33,167 nucleotides of DNA, from contig CAZMUM010000046.1 in the NCBI GenBank assembly GCA_964569385.1, positions 1-33,167 on the forward strand, in the 5' to 3' direction. Shown here one piece after another: positions 15,512 to 23,672 of this stretch (positions are counted from its first letter, which is position 1; each line of letters starts with the position of its first letter). The translations under genes were made by a program, and so were the position numbers. The notes beneath the pieces were generated by a model that was given only the letters and a program-made list of their open reading frames with translations, was not told where the DNA came from and did no database searches. The DNA comes from JAADHX01 sp964569385 (GTDB lineage: Bacteria > Actinomycetota > Acidimicrobiia > Acidimicrobiales > Poriferisodalaceae).

Positions 15512-16704
15512 CGGCATCAGACCAAGTCGTTTTGGCACCTCGCAGCGAGATCAACGCCGAAGTGAAGCCAGCCCATGCGGGAGAGTTCCCAGCTCCATCG
15601 ATAGGACCCATCGAACTCAGCACCCCAGTGATCTTGGCTCCTATGGCCGGGGTCACTGATGTTCCGTTCAGGGCACTTTGCCGCCAGTTTGGTGCCGGGT
15701 TGTATGTGAACCAGATGATCACGGCGCGAGCCCTCATCGAGAATAACGCCGCCACTTGGAAAATGGCCCAGTTCGGCCCAGACGAGTCGCCTCGAAGCAT
15801 CCAGCTGTACGGCGTCGAAGAGCACAGCATTGGCGAGGCAGTCAGGCGTCTGGTCGACCAAGGCCAGGTCGATCACATCGACATGAACTTTGGCTGCCCC
15901 GTCGCAAAAGTAACTCGCCTCGGAGGCGGCTCAGCGCTTCCTGTGAAACGGCGGCTACTCGACAAGATGATTCGTGCTGCGGTAACGGCTGCTGAGGACA
16001 TCCCGGTAACGGTGAAGTTCCGTAAGGGCATCAACGACGACCATCTCACGTTTCTCGATACTGGACGCATCGCCGAAGAGGCTGGTTGTGCTGCCGTCGC
16101 GCTCCATGGACGCACGGCATATGAGCTTTACAGCGGCCACGCCGACTGGGATTCCATTGGGCAGCTGAAGGCCCACGTGTCCAGCATTCCGGTGTTTGGC
16201 AACGGCGATATTTGGGAATCATGGGATGCTCTTCGGATGATGCGCCACACAGGCTGCGACGGGGTGGTGATTGGCCGAGGTTGCCTTGGCCGACCATGGC
16301 TATTTGGGGAGCTGGCCGCCGTGTTCGCAGGCGAACAGCCCCCGTTGCCACCCGACTTAGCCGCAGTAGGCGAGACCATGATCGACCACGCCGAGCGCCT
16401 CATCGCTTGGCACAATGACCCGACCGCGATTCGCCAGTTCCGCAAACACGCGATCTGGTACGTCACCGGGTTCCCTGTTGGTGGCGCTAGGCGGGCGCGG
16501 CTGGCTTCAATCGAATCAGTAACGGACCTCATCGATGCGGTAGCCGACTTTCCCGAAGCCGACTTTCCCGAGACTGCCCTCAGAACCAAACGCAGCCACA
16601 CGGGCGGTCCAAAACGTGTCGCTCTTCCCGATGGCTGGCTCGACGACATCGACGACACCACACCGCTTCCCGCCGATGCCGGAGCCTTCAACTCCGGTGG
16701 CTGA
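15508..16704 (+). CDS. dusB: tRNA-dihydrouridine synthase, DusB type
   Basis: This 398-residue flavoprotein reduces specific uridines in tRNA to dihydrouridine using NADPH. The TIM barrel opens with LAPMAGVTDVPFRALCR. The catalytic Cys130 lies in MNFGCPVAKV, followed by the FMN/RNA-binding segments VTVKFRKGI, ALHGRTAYELYSG, VFGNGDIW and GVVIGRGCLGRPWLF. A helical C-terminal domain ends in a linker with a short duplicated ADFPEADFPE, encoded by a near-perfect direct repeat at 16544-16574. Length is slightly above the bacterial norm because of the N-terminal extension of about 38 residues and the tail. ATG 15508 overlaps the maf stop. Confidence 0.9.
   Translation: MTASDQVVLAPRSEINAEVKPAHAGEFPAPSIGPIELSTPVILAPMAGVTDVPFRALCRQFGAGLYVNQMITARALIENNAATWKMAQFGPDESPRSIQLYGVEEHSIGEAVRRLVDQGQVDHIDMNFGCPVAKVTRLGGGSALPVKRRLLDKMIRAAVTAAEDIPVTVKFRKGINDDHLTFLDTGRIAEEAGCAAVALHGRTAYELYSGHADWDSIGQLKAHVSSIPVFGNGDIWESWDALRMMRHTGCDGVVIGRGCLGRPWLFGELAAVFAGEQPPLPPDLAAVGETMIDHAERLIAWHNDPTAIRQFRKHAIWYVTGFPVGGARRARLASIESVTDLIDAVADFPEADFPETALRTKRSHTGGPKRVALPDGWLDDIDDTTPLPADAGAFNSGG
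16679..16697 (+). other. hairpin at the 3' end of dusB
   Basis: CCGGAG at 16679-16684 and CTCCGG at 16692-16697 form a perfect 6-bp stem with a 7-base loop. It overlaps the last codons of dusB and lies 23 bases before the polymerase ATG. There is no following T-run, so it is more likely an mRNA stability or partial attenuation element than a terminator. Chance is possible. Confidence 0.25.
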
Positions 16705-16719
16705 CTTCGCCGATCTACG

Positions 16720-19128
16720 ATGCCAACCATGACATCGGTCAAAGACCCAAGGCCACGACCCACGCGGCAGCCATCCGATGTCTCGCTGTGTGTCGTGTCC
16801 GACAACACAATGCAAGCCTTCGCAACAGCGCTGCGCGACGCCGACCGAGCCGCTATCGACACCGAAACGGTTTACATCGAACCAGGCCCCGGCGCATTGC
16901 GGGTGGTCTCGGCTGCAACTCGGGCCCCCGACGGGACCGAGCAGGCCTGGGTTGTTGATGTCACTCTTGTCGACCGCCTCGATCTCGCCAAGGCTCTTTC
17001 GGGGGTGAAAGCCGATGCCTGGAACGCCGACTTCGACGCCAGGGTCATCGAACGCGACCTCATCGAACCAGCGCGGCTGGCCGGACTCGACGTCGAGCCA
17101 GTCGTGTGGTGGGACGCTCAGCTCGCCGACGCTCTCCTGCACCAGGGCGTTACTGGGTTCGGGTTTTATCACGGGCTCGCCTGGGCCGCTGAGTGGTACT
17201 TAGGTATCCGGGCCGAGGGTAAAGGCACCACCCAACTGTCCTACACCGAGAGCGATCCACTAACCGAAGAACAACTTCGCTACGCCGGCGCCGATGCGAT
17301 CGAGACGCTGTGGGTAGCCGATGTCATCTCGACTCAGATCGACGAATTGGGACTCAATCGGGTGTGCACGCTCGAGCAACTGGCCAGGCCGTTTCTCGAC
17401 CAGATGGAACGGGCCGGTCTGCCATTCGACTGGGATGGCTGGCACGATCAACTTCACGAGATCGAAAAGCTCCGGGTGGCCACACTCACCCGCCTGGCCG
17501 AACTAACTGGGGGCGGACAGGGCTCGCTGTTTTCGGCCGAGCTCGAACCCTCGTGGAACCCAGGCAGCGAGAGCCAAACAAAACAGATGCTCAACGAGTT
17601 CTCACTCGACGAGGTTCTACGCTGGACTGAGGCCTACATGGGCGATCGCCGACCGCTCGAACCCATCGATCCGCTGCGGGCCGACACTCTGGCCGAAATT
17701 GGCGGCGAGCTGTGCACCACCCTGCTCGAGTACCGCGAGCACACCAAGATTCTCACGACATACGGCGAGAACCTCCAAGACCATGTCGGCGACGACGGCC
17801 GAATCCACCCCGAGTACCTTCAGGTAGTGGGTACCAACACCGGCCGCCTGGCCTCACGTAACCCCAACGCCCAGAACCTCTCTCCACGCATGAAGCCGCA
17901 CTTCAAACCAGCCGACGACGAGAAGGTATTCGTCTATTCCGACCTCAGCCAGGCCGAGCTTCGGTTCGTGGCCCAACTATCGGGCGATGAGGCTCTGTGT
18001 CAGGCCTTTGCCGACGGAGTGGACGTACACGCGGCAACCGCAGAGCGCATGTTTGGCATCGACATGACCGCACTTGGCAATGACGACCCTAAGAGTTACG
18101 AGGAGTACCGGGCCAAGTCGAAGCGAATCAACTTCGGCATCGTCTACGGACAACGCGGTGGCGGTCTGGCGCGCAGCCTCTCGCAGTCGGGTGTTCCTAC
18201 TACTCCAGACGAAGGACGCAACCTGCTTGAGGCCTACCTGGCTGCCTACCCAGGCGTGGCCCAATGGTGCGACGATCGCGACCGCATTATCGACCGACTT
18301 GCGACCGATCCTGGCCCGATGGACTGGATTGCAACACTGCGGCTCCATCAACTCCTCCCGACCATCACCGCCAGTCGCCGGGCGTTTCGGGCCGAGAATC
18401 GTCGGTGGCCTTCGGTCGAGGAGGTTCAAGAACAGTTCGATCACTTAACTCTCGACGAGGTTGCTTGGGCGATGTCTTTCCACGCCCCAGTAGCGCTTCG
18501 AGCCGATGGCAAACCCTTCGCGTTCGATAGCTTCACGAAAGCTGGTCGCCGCCAAAGGTTCACTATCCACACCGAGGGGATCCTGGCTAGGGGCGCGGCA
18601 ACCATCATCGCCTCGCACAAACCGAGTCCGGCCCAAATTCGAGTGCGTCTCAACGACAGATTCAACGTCAAGCTGGGTGCCACTCCACCAGACTCCTCCG
18701 ATTCTGGCATTACGAAAATGCTCGAAGATCGTGCTCTGCGGCGGGCCGTGATCGATGAGGTCGCCGATCTGATGGGTGCCGATGCTCTAAGCCGTCTACT
18801 TGATACCTCGCTCCGAGAACGGGTCGCCCGTATGGCCAACGCCTACCGGAATGCGCCGGTGCAGGGCGGAGTCGCCGACGTCATGCTCGACGCATACGGG
18901 CTTCTGCACACACGACTGGCCCAGTTCCCCGACGCTGTTGGCGTTCAGACTGTTCACGACAGCGTGGTTGTCGAGTGCTCTAGAGCCACCGCTAAGGAAG
19001 TCGCAATCGTGGTCAAGGGTGCCCTCGAAGACGCCATGCGAGCCTGGTGTCCCGACGTTGCGGCTGTTGCTGACACCGATGTGAGGTCGTCACTATCGGA
19101 CAGTGACGTCGAGTTCAGCCTTCCATAG
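16720..19128 (+). CDS. family A DNA polymerase with 3'-5' exonuclease, no 5' nuclease, two core insertions
   Basis: This 802-residue protein is a Pol I-like DNA polymerase. Residues 40-210 are a DEDDy proofreading exonuclease with all residues present: Asp47 and Glu49 (IDTET), Asn102 and Asp106 (WNADFDARV), Tyr188 and Asp192 (YAGADA). The polymerase domain has motif A with Asp408 (YSDLSQAELRFVAQLSGD), motif B with Lys468 and Tyr476 (KRINFGIVYG) and motif C with Asp747 (TVHDSVVVE). There is no 5' nuclease, so it is not the housekeeping polA product. Tyr476 to Asp747 spans 271 residues against 116 in E. coli Pol I. The excess falls before GRRQRF (609) and before APVQGGVAD (712). Motif C reads HDS, not the usual HDE. 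ATG 16720 or 16729 may start it, 15 or 24 bases after dusB. Confidence 0.85.
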   Translation: MPTMTSVKDPRPRPTRQPSDVSLCVVSDNTMQAFATALRDADRAAIDTETVYIEPGPGALRVVSAATRAPDGTEQAWVVDVTLVDRLDLAKALSGVKADAWNADFDARVIERDLIEPARLAGLDVEPVVWWDAQLADALLHQGVTGFGFYHGLAWAAEWYLGIRAEGKGTTQLSYTESDPLTEEQLRYAGADAIETLWVADVISTQIDELGLNRVCTLEQLARPFLDQMERAGLPFDWDGWHDQLHEIEKLRVATLTRLAELTGGGQGSLFSAELEPSWNPGSESQTKQMLNEFSLDEVLRWTEAYMGDRRPLEPIDPLRADTLAEIGGELCTTLLEYREHTKILTTYGENLQDHVGDDGRIHPEYLQVVGTNTGRLASRNPNAQNLSPRMKPHFKPADDEKVFVYSDLSQAELRFVAQLSGDEALCQAFADGVDVHAATAERMFGIDMTALGNDDPKSYEEYRAKSKRINFGIVYGQRGGGLARSLSQSGVPTTPDEGRNLLEAYLAAYPGVAQWCDDRDRIIDRLATDPGPMDWIATLRLHQLLPTITASRRAFRAENRRWPSVEEVQEQFDHLTLDEVAWAMSFHAPVALRADGKPFAFDSFTKAGRRQRFTIHTEGILARGAATIIASHKPSPAQIRVRLNDRFNVKLGATPPDSSDSGITKMLEDRALRRAVIDEVADLMGADALSRLLDTSLRERVARMANAYRNAPVQGGVADVMLDAYGLLHTRLAQFPDAVGVQTVHDSVVVECSRATAKEVAIVVKGALEDAMRAWCPDVAAVADTDVRSSLSDSDVEFSLP

Positions 19129-19170
19129 AAGTAGTCTCATTCGGATGGGACAACCCGGAAAGAGGAGTCG

Positions 19171-19866
19171 GTGGGCGATCTAACGAGACGAGTCCGCGAC
19201 AGCGCGACCGCAACCAATCACTCTGAGGCTGTCCTATCGCCACGCGCCGCAGCTAAGGCCGAACGCGAGGAACGGGGTCGCGCGTCTCGTCAGCACAGGT
19301 CCGATACACAAGAAGCAGTCCGTATCGAAACTGCCCGACGCACCCAATTGGCCCACATCGTCAACACCTTCAGGGCTTCGGCTCGACATGGCGACGATGT
19401 CGGCACCACCGGATTCTCAAGGCTGAAGACGTTCAAGAAACATCGCCTACGTCTTGGCCGTCGTCCACGTGGTTGGGTTGTTGGTGCTGGCACCGTTCCG
19501 CTCCAGTTTCCCGACGGAGTCCGCCAGTTGGAAGCCCAGCTAATTTTGGGCGCCGATGGTCGGCTGTACGCATCGATCGATGGCGTGATTGGAGCTCGAT
19601 ATCAGGTCGGCCAAGCCGTAGCGCCGACGACGCCGTGGATGCTGAGCGTTCAAGTGTGGCGTTTGGTCGAAGACACCATCCCCGAAACGGTTGGTGCATT
19701 GGTGGGTTACCTAAGCCTCACTTGGCCCGCCGAACGCGAAGCCCAAGCGCAGGCGGGGGCAGCCGAAGCAATAGGGCCAACGCAGGCGGGGGCAGCCGAA
19801 GCAATAGGACCAACGCAGGCGGGGGCAGCCGAAGCAATAGGACCAACGCAGACCCAACTGGGCTGA
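19171..19866 (+). CDS. unknown protein with C-terminal 11-residue tandem repeats
   Basis: This 231-residue protein is not recognised. The N-terminal 75 residues are basic, charged and probably helical (AAAKAEREERGRASRQHR). Residues 80-195 look globular and strand-rich (RRPRGWVVGAGTVPL, then LEAQLILGADGRLYASIDG), ending WMLSVQVWRLVEDTIPETV. The tail is three copies of QAGAAEAIGPT encoded by a 33-bp tandem repeat, followed by QTQLG. No signal peptide or membrane segment is seen. GTG 19171 is supported by AGAGGAG about 5 bases upstream. It sits between the polymerase and gluQ with short gaps (42 and 5 bases), so it belongs to the operon and may act on nucleic acid, given its basic N-terminus. 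That role is speculation. Confidence 0.7.
   Translation: MGDLTRRVRDSATATNHSEAVLSPRAAAKAEREERGRASRQHRSDTQEAVRIETARRTQLAHIVNTFRASARHGDDVGTTGFSRLKTFKKHRLRLGRRPRGWVVGAGTVPLQFPDGVRQLEAQLILGADGRLYASIDGVIGARYQVGQAVAPTTPWMLSVQVWRLVEDTIPETVGALVGYLSLTWPAEREAQAQAGAAEAIGPTQAGAAEAIGPTQAGAAEAIGPTQTQLG
19750..19848 (+). repeat. three 33-bp tandem repeats in the 3' end of the unknown gene
   Basis: Units at 19750-19782, 19783-19815 and 19816-19848 are identical except that the first has G where the others have A in the ATAGGNCCAACG part. The unit length is a multiple of three and encodes QAGAAEAIGPT. Near identity at DNA level, including third positions, indicates recent expansion and probable copy-number variation between strains. 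Confidence 0.95.
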
Positions 19867-19871
19867 GCGAC

Positions 19872-20789
19872 ATGAGAAATGGCCGCTACGCGCCTAGCCC
19901 AACGGGCAATCTGCACGTTGGGAATCTCCGAACTGCCATGGTGGCGTGGCTTCGGGCCAGGGCCAGCAAGAGCAGTTTCGTGCTGCGCATCGAAGACCTC
20001 GATCCTGGGTCTCGGTCTGGTCGATTTATCGATAGCCAGTTAGCCGATCTCGAATCACTTGGCCTCGACTGGGATGGCGACCCAATTCGCCAATCTGGCC
20101 GTCTCGAGCAGTATCGGGTCGCGCTCGAAGAGCTAGTTTCGGCTGGTCACACCTTCGAGTGTTTCTGCTCCCGGCGCGAGATTCGAGATGCCACCCAGGC
20201 CAGCCATCGAGCAGGAGCATCGGGCTATCCGGGGACGTGTCGCTCTCTCAGCGCTGCCGAACGGGCCAAACGAGCAGCCTCAGGGCGACCAGCAGCTATT
20301 CGGTTGGCCGGTAGTGGCCTCGAACGCGACTTCGTCGACCGAATTGCCGGACCATTTACCGGGCCTGTCCACGACATCGTGATCAGGCGAAACGACGGCG
20401 TTCCGGCCTACAACCTTGCAGTCGTCATCGACGACCAGTTGCAGATGGTCGAAGAAGTCGTGCGCGGCGACGACCTCCTCGCGTCAACCCCAGCACAGAT
20501 ACGACTCTGCGAACTACTTGGGTTTCGCCGGCTCGCGTATGCCCACGTTCCCCTGGTCTTCGGACCAGGCGGCGAGCGGCTGGCCAAACGAGATGGAGCC
20601 GTCTCGCTACCGAAGTTGGCCAAACTTGGTCACCCGGCATCTCAGATTTTGGCGTGGATGGGTGCATCACTAGGACTATGCGACCGCGACGACGACGTTA
20701 CTGCCGACGATCTGTTGCAGTCGTACACCGACCGCGGACCACTTTGGTCAACCTGGATCCTCGACTCATCCGACATTGGGGGCAGCTGA
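19872..20789 (+). CDS. gluQ: glutamyl-Q tRNA(Asp) synthetase
   Basis: This 305-residue protein is a class I aminoacyl-tRNA synthetase paralogue of the GluRS catalytic core without an anticodon-binding domain. The family activates glutamate and attaches it to queuosine at position 34 of tRNA(Asp). Seen are YAPSPTGNLHVGNLRTAM with the HIGH-equivalent HVGN (15-18), FVLRIEDLDP, the zinc site Cys97, Cys99, Tyr119 and Cys123 (FECFCS, then YPGTC), and a KMSKS-like LAKRDG (237-242). The frame is open upstream to 19473, but ATG 19872 is chosen because family homology begins at RYAPSPTG. The start follows the previous stop by 5 bases. Length matches the family. Confidence 0.88.
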   Translation: MRNGRYAPSPTGNLHVGNLRTAMVAWLRARASKSSFVLRIEDLDPGSRSGRFIDSQLADLESLGLDWDGDPIRQSGRLEQYRVALEELVSAGHTFECFCSRREIRDATQASHRAGASGYPGTCRSLSAAERAKRAASGRPAAIRLAGSGLERDFVDRIAGPFTGPVHDIVIRRNDGVPAYNLAVVIDDQLQMVEEVVRGDDLLASTPAQIRLCELLGFRRLAYAHVPLVFGPGGERLAKRDGAVSLPKLAKLGHPASQILAWMGASLGLCDRDDDVTADDLLQSYTDRGPLWSTWILDSSDIGGS

Positions 20790-20790
20790 A

Positions 20791-21375
20791 GTGACCGCTA
20801 GCGGGATAGGTGCGACGAAACAACAGTGGCGACGATGGCTTCGCCAGATTGCCCGACCGCCATCAGCAACCGTTTCAGAGCAGGTAATTCGCCATCTTTG
20901 CGAGTTTCTGGACAGTAGATCAGGTGCGGTTTTGACGTATCGGCCAATGCCGGGCGAACTTGACCTTGATCGGCTGCTTAGTCGGCCAGACCGCGATCGG
21001 TTTTATGTGACAAGAACTAACTCAGACGACGTCCTTACGGTTCACCGGGCCTCCGCTCCGACCGAACTCCATCGGTATGGGTACGCACAACCAACCGCCG
21101 GCGCCGCGAAGGTCGATCCGGCGACGATCGACATCGTGCTTGTGCCGGCGGTTGCCTTCGGACGAGATGGATCGCGCTTGGGGCACGGAGCTGGTTACTA
21201 CGATCGCCTCCTGCCAAGCGTCAGCGCTGGAGCCGCCGTGGTTGGCGTAGCACATGAGGCAATAGTCGCCCGCACCGTGCCTGTGGGTCAGCACGACGTG
21301 CCGATGACCCATCTCGTTACCGAGACAGGAATGGCTGCTTGTCGTGTTGAGGTGATCGACAACTCTGGCCGATAA
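20791..21375 (+). CDS. 5-formyltetrahydrofolate cyclo-ligase family protein
   Basis: This 194-residue cytoplasmic enzyme converts 5-formyl-THF to 5,10-methenyl-THF with ATP, returning a storage folate to one-carbon metabolism. Evidence is the N-terminal KQQWRRWLRQI helix, TYRPMPGELDLDRLL (49-63), IDIVLVPAVAFGRDGSRLG and the phosphate-binding signature GHGAGYYDRL (131-140), followed by VGVAHEAIV and a VPMTHLVTE tail. GTG 20791 lies one base after the gluQ stop, with GGGGGCAG as ribosome site; a TTG at 20776 is an alternative that would overlap gluQ. Size is typical for the family. Confidence 0.85.
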   Translation: MTASGIGATKQQWRRWLRQIARPPSATVSEQVIRHLCEFLDSRSGAVLTYRPMPGELDLDRLLSRPDRDRFYVTRTNSDDVLTVHRASAPTELHRYGYAQPTAGAAKVDPATIDIVLVPAVAFGRDGSRLGHGAGYYDRLLPSVSAGAAVVGVAHEAIVARTVPVGQHDVPMTHLVTETGMAACRVEVIDNSGR

Positions 21376-21385
21376 CGTCCGGCCA
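21366..21385 (+). promoter_or_regulatory. GC-rich hairpin immediately before the surE start
   Basis: TGGCCG at 21366-21371 and CGGCCA at 21380-21385 form a 6-bp perfect stem around an 8-base loop that contains the stop codon of the upstream gene. The stem ends at the base before the surE ATG, and no ribosome site is visible. The hairpin could limit surE translation unless ribosomes finishing the upstream gene open it. This coupling is inference. Confidence 0.3.
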
Positions 21386-22219
21386 ATGCGTATCTTGCTA
21401 ACCAACGATGACGGCATCGATTCTGTCGGTCTCCATTTGCTCGCCAAAGCCATGCGGAAACACGGTGAAGTGGTCGTCGTCGCACCAGCAAGTGAGTACT
21501 CCGGCGCGGCTGCGGCAATCGGCTCGTTGTTTATCGACGAGCCCGAGGTGACGGTCGCCGAGGTCGAAGGCATCGACGAGGCGTGGGCCGTTGCCGGGCC
21601 TCCGGCGCTTTGTGTCATGTACGCCCGAATGGGAGCGTTCGGCGGGCCGTTCGACCTTGTGGTGTCTGGCATCAACCCTGGGGCCAACGTCGGTCGAGCC
21701 GTGTATCACTCAGGCACTATCGGAGCGGCAGTCACAGGGCGTATTGGTGGCATCCACGGCATCGCGGTTAGCCAGGCTGTCGATGGTTGGGGTGTTGAAG
21801 GCCAGAGCTGGGACGACATTGTGGCTAAGCAGAAGTGGGGGTCTGCGGTTCGGGTTGCCGACATGGCTGTCGAGGGTTTCCTGGCCGAACCACCGCCGGA
21901 ACCCGTTGTGCTCAACATCAATGTTCCCAACCGTCACTTCGACGACATCGTCGGGTGGCGCCGAACCGACGTGTCCCAGATGACGCCTCGCGCCGAATCG
22001 GTTGCGGAACTAACGCCCAAACCCGGCCACGAGGGCACGTTCTCTATCGCTATGACTTGGGGCGACCCAATCGAGCATGCCGTCGGTACCGATAGTCGCG
22101 CCATAGCCGACGGCGAGGTGTCGATCACTTGGCTCAGTCGCGTCACTGGGACCACACCCGTCGGCATTGATTCGACAGAGAATGCGATTACTCAGTACTT
22201 CAACCGCAACAGCTCGTAG
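21386..22219 (+). CDS. surE: SurE 5'/3'-nucleotidase
   Basis: This 277-residue metal-dependent phosphatase dephosphorylates nucleoside 5'- and 3'-monophosphates. The metal ligands typical of SurE are present: Asp8 and Asp9 (LLTNDDGIDS), Ser39 (APASEYSG) and Asn97 (VVSGINPGANVG). The family's AVYHSGTIGAAVTG segment follows at about 105-118. The C-terminal part (LNINVPN, then SITWLSRVTGTTPVG) fits SurE. ATG 21386 starts directly with MRILLTNDDG as expected. It is the last gene of the maf operon, a sensible partner for maf in nucleotide clean-up. Confidence 0.9.
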   Translation: MRILLTNDDGIDSVGLHLLAKAMRKHGEVVVVAPASEYSGAAAAIGSLFIDEPEVTVAEVEGIDEAWAVAGPPALCVMYARMGAFGGPFDLVVSGINPGANVGRAVYHSGTIGAAVTGRIGGIHGIAVSQAVDGWGVEGQSWDDIVAKQKWGSAVRVADMAVEGFLAEPPPEPVVLNINVPNRHFDDIVGWRRTDVSQMTPRAESVAELTPKPGHEGTFSIAMTWGDPIEHAVGTDSRAIADGEVSITWLSRVTGTTPVGIDSTENAITQYFNRNSS

Positions 22220-22222
22220 CAT

Positions 22223-22262
22223 CCCAGGCAAACCGGCAAGATTCGAACCCGTTCAGCCTGGG
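22223..22262. terminator. bidirectional terminator-like hairpin between convergent genes
   Basis: CCCAGGC at 22223-22229 and GCCTGGG at 22256-22262 are a perfect 7-bp inverted repeat. Inside, AACCGG and CCCGTT extend the pairing with one mismatch. It fills the space between the surE stop and the TAA of the convergent SDR pseudogene. No clear T-run follows on either side, so it may depend on Rho or on stem strength. Confidence 0.5.
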
Positions 22263-22932
22263 TTACTTGGCAGTCCATCCTCCGTCGACGGCGACAGTTT
22301 CGCCGGTGATGTAGGTGCTCGCCGAGCTAGCCAACAACAGGAGAACACCATCGAGTTCGCCCTCGTTTCCAGGCCGTCGCATCAGTGCACCTCGTTCGAT
22401 GTAGCGCTGTCCGCCTGCGGCCATCTCGCCCACAAACAGATCGCTGGTTAGTTCGGTCTCGAAATATCCGGGTGCAATCGCGTTTACCCGGATTCGGTGC
22501 CGAGCCCACTGCGCTGCCAAGTCCCTCGTGAGGCCGGTGAGGCCAGCCTTAGACGCAACATAGGCCGCTTGATGTATTGATGGCGAACAGGGCAGGGTCC
22601 TCCTCTTCGGCCTTTACCGGCGAATCCGACGTGCCGGCGTTGTTCACCAAGATATCGACCTTCCCGAACTGGTCGATCGACTCGGCGACAAGTCGACGTA
22701 GCTCTTCGTCGTCGGTCACGTCGCAGCGAATTGGCAACGAGTTCGGCAGCCTGGCTGCCAGCTCTGTTAGGCGATCCTCGCGCCGTGCCGCCAGCACAAC
22801 GTTGGCGCCAGCGTTACTTAGTACCTCAGAAAATCGCACCCCGAAACCGCTAGATGCTCCTGTAACGATGGCGACCTGACCCGTCAGGTCGAACAGGGTT
22901 GAGCTGTTGGGTGGTTTAACAACGTTGGGCAT
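22263..22932 (-). pseudogene. short-chain dehydrogenase/reductase with internal deletion
   Basis: From ATG 22932 the N-terminal half is a normal SDR: TGASSGFGVRFSEVL cofactor motif, AARREDRL, DVTDDEELRRLV and DILVNNAG. It then runs EEEDPALF and, in a changed frame near 22580, resumes as HQAAYVASKAGLTGLTRDLA, followed by RIRVNAIAPGYF and a normal C-terminus to 22263. Missing are about 45 residues that should contain the NxT/G helix and the catalytic serine strand; the YxxxK pair remains. A deletion whose length is not a multiple of three explains both the loss and the frame change. Even a corrected frame would lack the active-site serine, so the gene is almost certainly dead. Confidence 0.8.
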
Positions 22933-22994
22933 GGGCTGGTTTTACTCGATCCTCGGTGCGAAGTTTCTCATGCACAGCGAATAGTCTGAAAACC

Positions 22995-23630
22995 ATGACT
23001 GATCTAAGCGGTCTTGACCACTTGGTGTACGCCGCACCCGATCTCGATTCGGGGTGTGCCGCCTTCGAGGCACTCACGGGGGTCGCACCCACCTTTGGCG
23101 GTGCCCACGAGGGCCTTGGCACCCACAACGCTCTGGCTTCACTCGGCGACAAGACCTATGTCGAGATTGTTGCTCCCCAACAACCGACTGGCGGCAAGCA
23201 CCGCTGGATCGACTACTGCCGCACCTTGGCCGAGCCGAAGCTCTTCACGTTCTGTATGCGCCCAAAGACAAGCCTCGACGAGGTGGCCCGTGTGTCTGCC
23301 GATGCCGGTTTCGATGGTGTTGGACCATTCGCGATGAGCCGGGTTCGGCCCGACGGCGTGACGCTCGCATGGCATCTGTTCTCACCAAATCCAGGCCGCT
23401 TCGGAGACCTGAATCCGTTCTACATCGACTGGGGTCAAAGCGAACATCCAGCTCGCTCGACACCAACCGCAGGTGAGATTGTGGGCCTATCGATTCGTCA
23501 TCCCCAACATCAGGCGTTGGCCGACCACTTCGGCAGCCTCGGAGTTGAGGGCGTCCACGTGTCGTTTGGCGACGAACCGTCTATCTCGGCCACCATCGAA
23601 ACGGCTAAGGAACTAGTCACCCTGGCCTAA
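22995..23630 (+). CDS. glyoxalase-like (VOC fold) domain protein
   Basis: This 211-residue protein matches the 'glyoxalase-like domain' group of the VOC superfamily: LDHLVYAAPDLDSGCAAFEALTG at the start, then GGAHEGLGTHNALASLGDKTYVEIVAP, which supplies His and Glu metal-ligand candidates. A second half contains LAWHLFSPNPG and GEIVGLSIRHP. Members are uncharacterised metal-dependent isomerases, dioxygenases or lyases, so substrate cannot be given. ATG 22995 is preferred since homology starts within a few residues; a GTG at 22956 would add 13 residues. The divergent spacer to the SDR pseudogene is 62 bp. The dehalogenase starts 43 bases downstream, so the two may be co-transcribed. Confidence 0.75.
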   Translation: MTDLSGLDHLVYAAPDLDSGCAAFEALTGVAPTFGGAHEGLGTHNALASLGDKTYVEIVAPQQPTGGKHRWIDYCRTLAEPKLFTFCMRPKTSLDEVARVSADAGFDGVGPFAMSRVRPDGVTLAWHLFSPNPGRFGDLNPFYIDWGQSEHPARSTPTAGEIVGLSIRHPQHQALADHFGSLGVEGVHVSFGDEPSISATIETAKELVTLA

Positions 23631-23672
23631 CCAACCACCTAGGATCGAAGCCCAGAGTCGAGGAGCAACCAC

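Noticed and set aside
19473..19871. Upstream extension of the gluQ frame
   Set aside because: It overlaps the unknown gene and its repeat in another frame; the family begins at ATG 19872.
22230..22255. TTCGAACCC text that resembles a tRNA T-loop
   Set aside because: There is no cloverleaf around it; it is the loop of the inverted repeat between convergent genes.
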